Shown here in pieces: positions 30,588 through 38,100 of a stretch of 38,237 nt of DNA. Position 1 is the stretch's first letter. Every line of letters begins with the position of its first letter. A program made the translations under genes and the position numbers. This DNA comes from Mollicutes bacterium (GTDB lineage Bacteria; Bacillota_I; Bacilli_A; RFN20; CAG-826): contig JALEXS010000049.1 of NCBI GenBank assembly GCA_022780025.1, positions 1 through 38,237 on the forward strand, read 5' to 3'. The notes below the pieces were generated by a model. The model searched no databases and was not told where the DNA came from. It was given only the letters and a program-made list of their open reading frames with translations.

Positions 30588-30674
30588 CAAAAACGCGAAT
30601 TCCACATACTGTTAAAGTGTGAATAACTATATTGATAACTTTTTTATTAAAAAACACAATAAAACTATAAATGT

Positions 30675-30727
30675 TTGACTTATATGTATAAATACATATA
30701 TAATTTTCTTTGCTTATTATTAGGAGG
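30675..30727 (+). promoter_or_regulatory. Promoter and RBS of rpmH
   Basis: TTGACT (30675-30680), 18-bp spacer, TATAAT (30699-30704), then AGGAGG (30722-30727) 9 nt before the ATG at 30737. It is likely the main promoter of the rpmH-rnpA-yidC-jag-mnmE run, as no other clear promoter is seen until the weak box before ispE. Confidence 0.8.
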
Positions 30728-30736
30728 ATTATACAT

Positions 30737-30871
30737 ATGAAAAGAACATATCAACCAAACAAATTACATTACGCAAGAGTAAGTGGATTTAGAGCAAGAA
30801 TGGCTTCACCTACAGGAAGAAAAATTTTAGCAAATAGAAGAGCAAAAGGTAGAAAAGTCTTAGTCGGCTAG
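30737..30871 (+). CDS. rpmH: Ribosomal protein bL34
   Basis: This 44-residue protein reads MKRTYQPNK at the start and [19 protein letters not shown] in the middle, the unmistakable bL34 pattern, ending KGRKVLVG. It is a small, very basic component of the 50S subunit near the exit tunnel. It is too short for many gene finders. Residues 10-16 (LHYARVS) differ from the usual KRKRAKT/KHKRVHG, so this part is less basic than normal. It has a strong promoter and AGGAGG, and rnpA follows three bases after the TAG stop. The rpmH-rnpA pair next to oriC is conserved across bacteria. Confidence 0.97.
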   Translation: MKRTYQPNKLHYARVSGFRARMASPTGRKILANRRAKGRKVLVG

Positions 30872-30874
30872 TTA

Positions 30875-31222
30875 ATGAAAAAAGTAAATACAGTTAAAAA
30901 ATATCGAGAGTTTAAAGAAATATTAAAAATAAGACATTTTTATAAAAACGAATTATTTTGTGTTTATTTTAGAGAAAATGATTTTGGTTATACTAGAGTC
31001 GGATTATTAATTACAAAAAGAAATGGTATAGCTGTTATTAGAAACAAAATTAAAAGACAAGTTAGAAGTATTGCTGATGGCGTATTTGATTATAAAAAGA
31101 ATTTAGATGTTATTATTGTAATAAATAAAAAATACGATCCAAACGAATATGTTAAAAACAAAGAAAAACTTGAAGAGCTACTTCTACCCTTGTTAGGAGA
31201 AAATAATGAAAGAAAAAAGTAA
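30875..31222 (+). CDS. rnpA: Ribonuclease P protein component
   Basis: 115 residues. The RNR signature is RNKIKRQVR (56-64), preceded by the central cleft strand RVGLLITKRNG. The protein binds the catalytic RNase P RNA and helps recognise the 5' leader of precursor tRNAs. The RNA partner gene is not in this window. There is no Shine-Dalgarno; its ATG comes 3 bases after the rpmH stop, so it relies on coupling, which would keep its output well below that of L34. It overlaps the yidC start by 17 nt. Confidence 0.95.
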   Translation: MKKVNTVKKYREFKEILKIRHFYKNELFCVYFRENDFGYTRVGLLITKRNGIAVIRNKIKRQVRSIADGVFDYKKNLDVIIVINKKYDPNEYVKNKEKLEELLLPLLGENNERKK

Positions 31223-33071
31223 CAAAAAGAAAATTTTTGGGATTGCTGGCTTATTTGGGTTTTTGACTCTTATATTATCTAGTTGTAATAGTTTTTGTAG
31301 TGCATTAGATAGCGCAACTTATCGTTACGCATACGATCCAGTTAATACACAATTTTTTGATAGCAAAGAAAAAGCAAATACTTATGTTTATAACGCTTTA
31401 ACTAATTCAGGTAAAAAAGAAGTTTATTTTAGTGATAAAGTAACTAAAGTTACTACTGAAAATGTAGCTGATTTAAAAGTTAAAGTTTTTAATAGTACAA
31501 CAAACGCCTTAGAAGAAAAAAATATTATTGAAGAAAATAATTCTTTTTTCACATTATCAGGAACTTCATCTGATAGTTTATATTATTTAAGAAGCGCAAC
31601 TATTACTACTTATGCTTATACGCTTGATAAGGAAGAAAAAAAGAATTGGACTGCTTCTTATACTACATTTAGTAAAAATTCTTTTATAAGTAGTGTTGAT
31701 ACAACTGCTAAAACTAATGGTGTATCTTTACCAGCAAATGAATATTGGAATGAATTAGATAAAAAAGTAATCGATTACATGTATGAAAAAGCAAAAGATT
31801 ACTTACCTACTATATCTTATAATTCAACTTTTGAATTATTCTATGGATATACAAGTAACGAATATGATGATTATAAAGCTAATCCAACCAAGGAAAAAGA
31901 AAATATCTTATTAAATGGTGGTGAATATTCAATAGGTGGCACTACAACTAAAGTTTTAGGAAGAAATAATGCTTTATTTACAAAATATGGTAAATATAAA
32001 TTTGTAACACCTGAAACTGAAAAGAAAGTTGAAATGAGTCAAGGTGATTATTGGACAAATATTCAAACTTGGAATAATCAAATATTAAAAGAAAAGAATC
32101 TTGTTGATGGTTATGGAATTAATGATGATTATTTATCTTTATATAAATCTGCATTAAATACAAAACTTACTACTTTAAAGAGTTGTTTCACTATTGATGA
32201 TGGATATTATGGACATTTAAATGATGATCCTTTATCAGATACTGTTCAATTTACAAATAAATCAAGTTGGAAAGATGCTTGGAGTCATGGCTGGATTGAA
32301 GGATTACTTGTTTATCCAGTAGCTTATATGACAGAGTACTTCTCTCACACATTTGGAATGAATGGTTGGGGACAAATTTCAGCTGTTTTACTTGTCACAG
32401 TTATTGTTAGAGGTATATTTATGTTGATATCATTTAAATCAACTTTATCTCAACAAAAAATGCAATATTTACAACCTGAAATTGCTAAATTACAAGAAAA
32501 ATACCCAAATAGTAATACAAATGAATATGAAAAACAAAGATTAGCTCAAGCTCAAATGAATCTGTATAAACGTTATAAAATTCGTCCTTTTGGATCAATT
32601 TTGATAATGATTGTTCAATTCCCAGTATTTATTGCTGTTTGGAATGGTTTAGGTGCCGCAGCTAGTTTATCTAGAGATGCTGTCTTAGGTCTTAGATTAA
32701 GTGATACTATTTCAAGTGTTTTATTTAATTGGAGTAATTGGCCAGGATTACAATGTTGGACTGCTTTAATGTTAATTATATTAATGTCTGGAACACAAAT
32801 TTTATCTATGCAATTACCACAATGGTTAAGTAAAAAACGTATGAAAAACGTTGCAAAAATGCATAAAAATCCTGCAGCTAATAACTCTCAAAAACAAATG
32901 AAAGTTGTTTCTTGGGTTATGACTGGATTTATTATAATTATGGGCTTCACTCTCCCAGCTGCTATGGGTGTATATTGGTTCGCTGGTGCATTATTCTCAA
33001 TGATTCAAACTTTAATTATGCACTTTGTTTTACAAAAGAAAGGTGGCCTTTCAAAAAAAGGAGATAAATAA
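31206..33071 (+). CDS. yidC: Membrane protein insertase YidC, enlarged lipoprotein-type
   Basis: The N-terminus has a basic start, a hydrophobic segment and a lipobox LSSC with Cys27, so the protein is predicted to be a lipoprotein exported and cut by LspA. Residues about 28-360 form an extracytoplasmic domain rich in Tyr, Lys and Asn that I do not recognise. The insertase core covers about 365-612: the membrane segment with the conserved groove Arg402 (VRG), the cytoplasmic hairpin QPEIAKLQEKYP, then helices with PFGSILIMIVQFPVF and FTLPAAMGVYWFAG. Typical Firmicutes YidC/SpoIIIJ proteins are only about 255-310 residues and lack such a domain; at 621 residues this resembles the long forms in Mollicutes-like groups. 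GGAGA lies before the ATG, inside rnpA. Confidence 0.94.
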   Translation: MKEKSNKKKIFGIAGLFGFLTLILSSCNSFCSALDSATYRYAYDPVNTQFFDSKEKANTYVYNALTNSGKKEVYFSDKVTKVTTENVADLKVKVFNSTTNALEEKNIIEENNSFFTLSGTSSDSLYYLRSATITTYAYTLDKEEKKNWTASYTTFSKNSFISSVDTTAKTNGVSLPANEYWNELDKKVIDYMYEKAKDYLPTISYNSTFELFYGYTSNEYDDYKANPTKEKENILLNGGEYSIGGTTTKVLGRNNALFTKYGKYKFVTPETEKKVEMSQGDYWTNIQTWNNQILKEKNLVDGYGINDDYLSLYKSALNTKLTTLKSCFTIDDGYYGHLNDDPLSDTVQFTNKSSWKDAWSHGWIEGLLVYPVAYMTEYFSHTFGMNGWGQISAVLLVTVIVRGIFMLISFKSTLSQQKMQYLQPEIAKLQEKYPNSNTNEYEKQRLAQAQMNLYKRYKIRPFGSILIMIVQFPVFIAVWNGLGAAASLSRDAVLGLRLSDTISSVLFNWSNWPGLQCWTALMLIILMSGTQILSMQLPQWLSKKRMKNVAKMHKNPAANNSQKQMKVVSWVMTGFIIIMGFTLPAAMGVYWFAGALFSMIQTLIMHFVLQKKGGLSKKGDK

Positions 33072-33073
33072 AA

Positions 33074-33724
33074 ATGAAAAAAATAACTGAAAGAACATTA
33101 GAAGATGCAATTAAAACAGCATGTAAAGAAATGGAATGTGAAGAGTCTGATTTAATGTATTCTGTTTTAGAAGAAAAGAAAGGATTATTCAAAAAAGCTA
33201 TTATTGAAGTATATGACGTTGCTGATGTAATTGAATATGCTGAAAATTATATTAAAAACCTTATTTCCGGTTTAGGTTTAGAAGTTTCTTTACAAACAGT
33301 TTATCGTGATGAAATTGCTAAAATCTTAATTGAAACTAATAAAAATAGTTTAATTATTGGTCAAAACGGTTCTACTCTTCAATCTTTAAATGAATTAGTT
33401 AAATTAGCAGTTAATTCTAAATTTAAAAAGAAATTTAGAATCTTACTTGATATAAGTGATTATAAAGATAAAAAATATCGTAGATCAATAGCAACTGCTA
33501 AGAAAATTGCTAAAGAAGTATTAAAAACTCATGTTGATGTTAAATTAGATCCAATGACACCAGATGAAAGAAAGAAAGTTCATACAGCTTTAGCTTCATT
33601 TAAAAATATTAAAACTGAATCTATTGGTGATGGAAAAGATAGAGCTATCGTTATTAAGTATATTGGTAATGATAATAAAGCTACTACTTCTACTCCAAAA
33701 GAAGAAAATACTGAAAACGAATAA
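33074..33724 (+). CDS. jag: RNA-binding protein Jag/KhpB
   Basis: 216 residues. The N-terminal Jag_N domain (1-50) contains EEKKGLFKKAIIEVYDV, followed by a KH domain with the IGQNG loop (95-99) and an R3H domain with Arg166 and His170 in PDERKKVH. The protein binds RNA and, with KhpA, affects cell elongation and division in streptococci; its fixed position after yidC is conserved in Firmicutes. Its short C-terminal tail is acidic and polar. The ATG follows the yidC stop by 2 nt, and the AAGGAG inside the last yidC codons is its ribosome site. Confidence 0.95.
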   Translation: MKKITERTLEDAIKTACKEMECEESDLMYSVLEEKKGLFKKAIIEVYDVADVIEYAENYIKNLISGLGLEVSLQTVYRDEIAKILIETNKNSLIIGQNGSTLQSLNELVKLAVNSKFKKKFRILLDISDYKDKKYRRSIATAKKIAKEVLKTHVDVKLDPMTPDERKKVHTALASFKNIKTESIGDGKDRAIVIKYIGNDNKATTSTPKEENTENE

Positions 33725-33726
33725 AT

Positions 33727-35049
33727 ATGTTAGAAACTATCGTTGCTTTAGCTACTCCACCTTTAAGGAGTGCACTTGGTATTGTTAGATTAAGCGGCAG
33801 CGATTGTTTCAAGATTGTCTCAAATTTTTATTCAAAAAATTTAGTTGGACTTACTCAAAACTCATTATTACACGGATATATAAAAGATGGTGATAATGTT
33901 GTTGATGAGGTAGTCCTTCTTTTGTATAAAGGTCCTAGATCTTTTACAGGAGAAGATAGTGTTGAAATAATTTGCCACGGATCTCCGTTAATATTTAATA
34001 AGATTATATCTTTAGCTATAAAATTTGGTGCTAGGATGGCTGAAAGAGGAGAATATTCTTCTCGTGCTTTTTTAAATGGCAAATTAGATTTAATTCAAGC
34101 TGAATCCATTAATGATTTAATCAGCGCTGAAACTGAAGAAAGTAAAAACATGTCTATGATGTCTTTACAAGGAGAAACATCAAAATTAGTTTTACCTATA
34201 AAAAAAGAAATCGGAGATATGTTAGCACATATTGAAGCTAATATTGATTATTCAGAATATACTGATATTGAAGATGTAAATTCTGAAGAAATACTTGAGT
34301 TTTGCAAGGATATTGAACAAAAAGTGGCTGTTTTAATAACTGATGGTAGAAAAGGAAAAATTATTAAAGAAGGAATAAATGTTGTAATTGTAGGCAAACC
34401 AAATGTTGGTAAATCTTCTATTTTCAACGCCTTGCTTAAAGAAGATAAAGCTATTGTTAGTGATTATAAAGGAACCACAAGAGATGTTGTTGAAGGTAAA
34501 ATAAATTTAAACGGTGTTTTAATTAATTTATATGATACTGCTGGAATCCGTGATTCAAGTGATTATATTGAATCGCTTGGTATAAATAAAAGTAAAGAAA
34601 TGCTTAAAAAGGCAGATATTATTTTAATGGTTTATGATAGTCCAATTCATACTGAAGAAGATTTAACTATATTAAATATCATTAAAGGTAAAAATATTAT
34701 AGAAGTTTATAATAAAACTGATATTAATCAATATGATAAAGATTTATTAACAGTAAGTGCAATTAGTAAAAATGTTAATTCTCTTATTAATAAAATGTTA
34801 GTAGTTTTAGATTTAAAAGAAGAAAATTATAAAACTCCATCTTTAGCAAACGAAAGAGAAATTGGATTATTAGAAGCTTGTTTAGAAGAAATAAATGAAG
34901 CTAAGAAATTAGCTATTGATGGTATTTCAATTGATTTAATAAGTGAACATATTAGAAATGCTTATTTAAAAATATTAGCTTTAACAGGCGAAAATTATGA
35001 TTTTGATATGGCGAAAGAGATTTTTTCTCGTTTCTGCTTAGGTAAATAA
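33727..35049 (+). CDS. mnmE: tRNA modification GTPase MnmE
   Basis: 440 residues. The N-terminal formyl-THF-binding domain begins ETIVALATPPLRSALGIVRLSG. The helical domain is interrupted by a Ras-like G domain, with G1 GKPNVGKS (223-230), the potassium-sensing Asn in it, and G3 DTAG (270-273). The C-terminus carries the catalytic FCLGK (436-440). MnmE with MnmG makes the 5-carboxymethylaminomethyl group on U34 of tRNAs for Lys, Glu, Gln, Leu and Arg. In most Bacilli mnmG and rsmG follow mnmE; here tatD follows directly, so the partner gene is elsewhere. The start is 2 nt after the jag stop, with no separate Shine-Dalgarno. Confidence 0.97.
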   Translation: MLETIVALATPPLRSALGIVRLSGSDCFKIVSNFYSKNLVGLTQNSLLHGYIKDGDNVVDEVVLLLYKGPRSFTGEDSVEIICHGSPLIFNKIISLAIKFGARMAERGEYSSRAFLNGKLDLIQAESINDLISAETEESKNMSMMSLQGETSKLVLPIKKEIGDMLAHIEANIDYSEYTDIEDVNSEEILEFCKDIEQKVAVLITDGRKGKIIKEGINVVIVGKPNVGKSSIFNALLKEDKAIVSDYKGTTRDVVEGKINLNGVLINLYDTAGIRDSSDYIESLGINKSKEMLKKADIILMVYDSPIHTEEDLTILNIIKGKNIIEVYNKTDINQYDKDLLTVSAISKNVNSLINKMLVVLDLKEENYKTPSLANEREIGLLEACLEEINEAKKLAIDGISIDLISEHIRNAYLKILALTGENYDFDMAKEIFSRFCLGK

Positions 35050-35050
35050 T

Positions 35051-35824
35051 ATGATTTTTGACACACATATTCATCTTAACGATGATGCTTTATTAAATGA
35101 TATAGATAGTTTAATTAATAACGCAAAAGAAAAAGGCGTTAATAAGTTTTTGTGTGTAGGATTTGATATAAATAGTAGTAAAAAAGCAATCGAATTAGCA
35201 AATAAATATGATTGTATATATGCAACTATTGGAATTATTCCAACTGAGCATAAACAATATAACGAAAACTCAATTAAAGAATTAGAAGAACTTCTGCTTA
35301 CTTCGAATAAAATTGTAGCAATCGGAGAAATTGGCTTAGATTATTATTGGGAAAATGAACAAACTATTAAAAATAAACAAAAAGAAATGTTTATTAAACA
35401 AATTGAATTAGCTAACAAATATAATTTACCTATTTCAATACATTGTAGAGATGCAATACAAGATACTTTTGATATATTGAAAGTATATAAAGTTAATAAT
35501 AAAGGTATAATGCATTGTTATAGTGGATCATTAGAATCAGCTAAAGAATTTATTAAGTTAGGTTATAAAATAGCCTTTGGTGGAACATTAACATTTAAAA
35601 ATTCTATAAAAAGTAAAGAAGTTTTAAAAGGAATACCTTTAACTTCAATAGTTTTTGAAACTGATGCTCCATATTTAGCACCTATTCCTTATAGAGGAAA
35701 ATTAAATATACCTGAATATATTTATGAAACTGTAAAATATGCCGCTAATCTATTAAATATAGATATAAACGAATTAGAAGAAATTACTTATAATAATTCG
35801 CTAGAAATTTTAAAATTAAAATGA
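35051..35824 (+). CDS. tatD: TatD-family metal-dependent deoxyribonuclease
   Basis: 257 residues, a TIM-barrel hydrolase. Metal ligands are visible as DTHIHL (His6, His8), GEIGLDYYW (Glu93), SIHCRDA (His131), MHCYSG (His155) and ETDAPYL (Asp205). Family members remove nucleotides from DNA 3' ends and take part in DNA repair. It sits one base after mnmE and overlaps rnmV by 4 nt (ATGA). The tatD-rnmV-rsmA order is conserved in Bacilli, normally downstream of metG; here metG lies on the other side of the origin and mnmE takes its place. Confidence 0.95.
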   Translation: MIFDTHIHLNDDALLNDIDSLINNAKEKGVNKFLCVGFDINSSKKAIELANKYDCIYATIGIIPTEHKQYNENSIKELEELLLTSNKIVAIGEIGLDYYWENEQTIKNKQKEMFIKQIELANKYNLPISIHCRDAIQDTFDILKVYKVNNKGIMHCYSGSLESAKEFIKLGYKIAFGGTLTFKNSIKSKEVLKGIPLTSIVFETDAPYLAPIPYRGKLNIPEYIYETVKYAANLLNIDINELEEITYNNSLEILKLK

Positions 35825-36372
35825 AAAGAAAGATTAATGCACTTATAGTTGTTGAAGGAAAAACCGATATAGATTTCTTATCAAGTTTTTTAGATACAGA
35901 TTTTTATAGTGTTAATGGTAGTGCTATTAATAATAAAGATATAGATTTTTTAAATAATGTATCTTTAACAAGAAAAATTATTATTTTAACTGATCCTGAT
36001 TATCCTGGTCAAAAAATAAGAGATACAATCAATAAAAATGTTAAAAATAATATTTATAATGCTTACGTAAGAAAAGAATTTTCTATAAAAAATCATAAAG
36101 TTGGAGTTGCTGAGTCTACTATCAATGAAGTTAATTACGCTTTAGATAATTTAGTTGAATATAATGATGAAAATATAGAAAAATCTGATTTAAAATTAAA
36201 TGATTTATATGAGTTAGGGATAATTGGTAATGAAAATAGTTCTATTTTAAGAAATAAATTTGATGATTATTATCATTTAGGGCACTCTAATGGAAAACAA
36301 TTATTAAATAAATTACGTTTTTTAGGTATAAATAAAGATAAATTGATGGAGATTTTAAAGAATGTTAAGTGA
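35821..36372 (+). CDS. rnmV: Ribonuclease M5 (5S rRNA maturation)
   Basis: 183 residues. The N-terminal TOPRIM domain shows the catalytic Glu12 in VVEGKTD and the metal-binding Asp58 and Asp60 in LTDPDYPG. RNase M5 cuts both strands of the 5S rRNA precursor, with uL18 acting as cofactor. The protein is typical in length for the family. It starts inside the tatD stop (ATGA) and its TGA lies 11 nt inside rsmA, making a tightly coupled trio. Confidence 0.95.
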   Translation: MKRKINALIVVEGKTDIDFLSSFLDTDFYSVNGSAINNKDIDFLNNVSLTRKIIILTDPDYPGQKIRDTINKNVKNNIYNAYVRKEFSIKNHKVGVAESTINEVNYALDNLVEYNDENIEKSDLKLNDLYELGIIGNENSSILRNKFDDYYHLGHSNGKQLLNKLRFLGINKDKLMEILKNVK

Positions 36373-37180
36373 AAAAGAAATTAAAGATTATTTTTTATTA
36401 GTAAATTCCCATGCTAAAAAAGAATTAGGACAAAACTTTTTAATAGATGAAAAAGTTTCTTTAGAAATTGCTAATAATTTAGAATTAAAAGAAACTGATT
36501 CTTTACTAGAGATTGGTCCTGGATTAGGCGCTCTTACTTGTAATTTAATTGGTAAAACTAATAAATATACAGTTGTAGAATATGATGAAAAATTTGTTAA
36601 ATTTCTTAACATGAGTTATAGAGATAAAAATATCGAAATCGTAAAAAACAACATATTAAAATATAAAAATTTTTCGTTTAATAAAATAACTGGAAATTTA
36701 CCTTATTATATTTCTACAGATATTTTAGAATTTATACTTACAAAATTCCCAAATTTAGAAATCGGTGTCTTTATGACACAAAAAGAATTTTTCGAAAGAA
36801 TAACTACAAAAAACAAAAGAGATAAAGGTCCTATTAATTATTTAATAGAATATTTGTATAACATAAATAAAATACTAGTTGTTCCTTACACTTCTTTTTT
36901 TCCGATGCCAACTGTTGCTTCTATAGTTTTTAAAGTTGAGCGAAAACAAGAAAAAGACTTTAGTTTTGCAATGTTTTTGTACAAAATCGCAAGTATTTTA
37001 TTTATAAATAGAAGGAAAAATCTCGCAAATAATTTAAAATCAATTTTAAAAACTGATGAAATAAATCTTGTTTTGGAAGAAACTAACACCTCAAAAGATT
37101 TAAGAGCTGAAGACTTAACTTTAGAAAATTTAGTAAACATAACAAATGTTATATTGAAACTTAAAAATAGAAATTTATAA
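36362..37180 (+). CDS. rsmA: 16S rRNA dimethyladenosine transferase RsmA (KsgA)
   Basis: 272 residues. The SAM motif is EIGPGLGALT (50-59) and the target-adenosine motif is NLPYY (112-116), preceded by KKELGQNFLID, the KsgA N-terminal mark. The enzyme dimethylates two adjacent adenosines near the 3' end of 16S rRNA, a late quality step of 30S assembly; loss of it confers kasugamycin resistance. GGAG about 10 nt upstream lies within rnmV. It is not an Erm-type enzyme: the gene has the conserved rnmV-rsmA context and the usual KsgA length. Confidence 0.96.
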   Translation: MLSEKEIKDYFLLVNSHAKKELGQNFLIDEKVSLEIANNLELKETDSLLEIGPGLGALTCNLIGKTNKYTVVEYDEKFVKFLNMSYRDKNIEIVKNNILKYKNFSFNKITGNLPYYISTDILEFILTKFPNLEIGVFMTQKEFFERITTKNKRDKGPINYLIEYLYNINKILVVPYTSFFPMPTVASIVFKVERKQEKDFSFAMFLYKIASILFINRRKNLANNLKSILKTDEINLVLEETNTSKDLRAEDLTLENLVNITNVILKLKNRNL

Positions 37181-37181
37181 T
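37176..37181 (+). promoter_or_regulatory. TATAAT box immediately before ispE
   Basis: TATAAT overlaps the rsmA stop codon and ends 9 nt before the ispE ATG. There is no Shine-Dalgarno in the spacer. If used, transcripts would start about 2-3 nt before the start codon. No -35 is evident. Confidence 0.35.
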
Positions 37182-37190
37182 ATTGAATAT

Positions 37191-38090
37191 ATGATAGTAA
37201 AAGCACACGCTAAAATTAATTTAGCATTAAATGTATTAGATAAAAGAGATGATGGCTACCATAACTTAGAAACAATTATGGTACCACTTGATTTGCATGA
37301 TAGTTTAGAGATTACAGTTTTACCTAACTTAGATAGTGATGATTTCGTAACTTGTGATGAATGTTCATTAAAAATTAATAAATATAATTTATGCCATCAA
37401 GCGATTGATTTATTAAGAAAGCAATATGGTTTTAAACAAAAAATTCGTGTTGATATTCATAAATCTATTTTTATTCAATCCGGATTAGGTGGTGGAAGTT
37501 CAGATGCTGCCGCAACTATTAGGGGCATTGTTAAATTACTTAATTTAAAAGTTACTGATAAAGAATTAGAAGAAATTGCTATTAAAATAGGATCAGATGT
37601 TCCTTGGTCAATATACGAAAAACCAGCAATTGTTCGTTCTAAAGGCAACGAATTAGAATTTTTCGATACAAAAACTCATGATGAATATGTGTTGTTAATA
37701 CAACCTCATATGGGATTATCTACTGCTGAAGTATTTAAAGAATATGATAATTATGAACCAATGCCAAATTGTGATATATATAAAGCTAGAGATGCATTTA
37801 TAAATGATGATTTAGAATCTTTAAAAGATAACGCTATTAATGCATTACAAAGACCTGCTTTTAATATGTTACCTGCTTTAGAAAATTTATATAACTTAGT
37901 CAAAGAAGAGAATGTCGATTATTTAGCAATGACTGGTGCTGGAAGTTCTTTATTCTGCTTAATTAGAGATAAAAAGAAAGCAAAAAAATTAGAAGAAAAA
38001 TATTATAAATTAGGTTATAACGTAGAGTTAACAACGTTTTATAAACCTACTGAAGAAAAGATAAATTTCTTTAAAAAACTTAAAAAATAA
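37191..38090 (+). CDS. ispE: 4-diphosphocytidyl-2-C-methyl-D-erythritol kinase
   Basis: 299 residues, a GHMP kinase. Motif 1 AHAKINLALNV carries the catalytic Lys8, the ATP loop is SGLGGGSSDAAAT (97-109), the active-site Asp is Asp136 in KIGSDVPW, and the C-terminal motif is TGAGSSLFC. IspE phosphorylates CDP-ME in the methylerythritol phosphate (MEP) route to isoprenoids, so this organism probably makes isoprenoid precursors by MEP rather than by mevalonate. The gene lies 10 nt after rsmA without a Shine-Dalgarno. An insertion sequence begins about 10 bp after the stop, with no terminator in between, so ispE transcripts may read into the element. Confidence 0.95.
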   Translation: MIVKAHAKINLALNVLDKRDDGYHNLETIMVPLDLHDSLEITVLPNLDSDDFVTCDECSLKINKYNLCHQAIDLLRKQYGFKQKIRVDIHKSIFIQSGLGGGSSDAAATIRGIVKLLNLKVTDKELEEIAIKIGSDVPWSIYEKPAIVRSKGNELEFFDTKTHDEYVLLIQPHMGLSTAEVFKEYDNYEPMPNCDIYKARDAFINDDLESLKDNAINALQRPAFNMLPALENLYNLVKEENVDYLAMTGAGSSLFCLIRDKKKAKKLEEKYYKLGYNVELTTFYKPTEEKINFFKKLKK

Positions 38091-38100
38091 TAAGGATCCC

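Larger units (their letters stand above)
30319..30674. other. Chromosomal replication origin (oriC), DnaA-box cluster
   Basis: The spacer between dnaA and rpmH holds about ten DnaA boxes. Plus-strand TTTTCCACA occurs at 30386-30394, 30435-30443, 30512-30520 and 30575-30583, with ATTTCCACA at 30472-30480 and AATTCCACA at 30598-30606. On the minus strand there is one consensus TTATCCACA (30461-30453), CTTTCCACA (30471-30463) and TTATTCACA at 30502-30494 and 30626-30618. Two boxes form a 9-bp back-to-back dyad with a 2-bp gap (30462-30481). The nearly pure AT stretch at about 30624-30674 beside the last boxes is the best candidate unwinding element. Gene strand switches here, as expected of an origin. 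No gene is present. Confidence 0.92.

Noticed and set aside
14545-36372. Use of the Mycoplasma genetic code (TGA = Trp)
   Set aside because: Several well-recognised genes (P-type ATPase, yaaA, tatD, rnmV) end exactly at TGA at the right length and in ATGA overlaps, and Trp is encoded by TGG.
36362-37180. Erm-type macrolide-resistance methyltransferase
   Set aside because: The gene has the KsgA N-terminal GQNFL motif, NLPYY, and the conserved rnmV-rsmA context.
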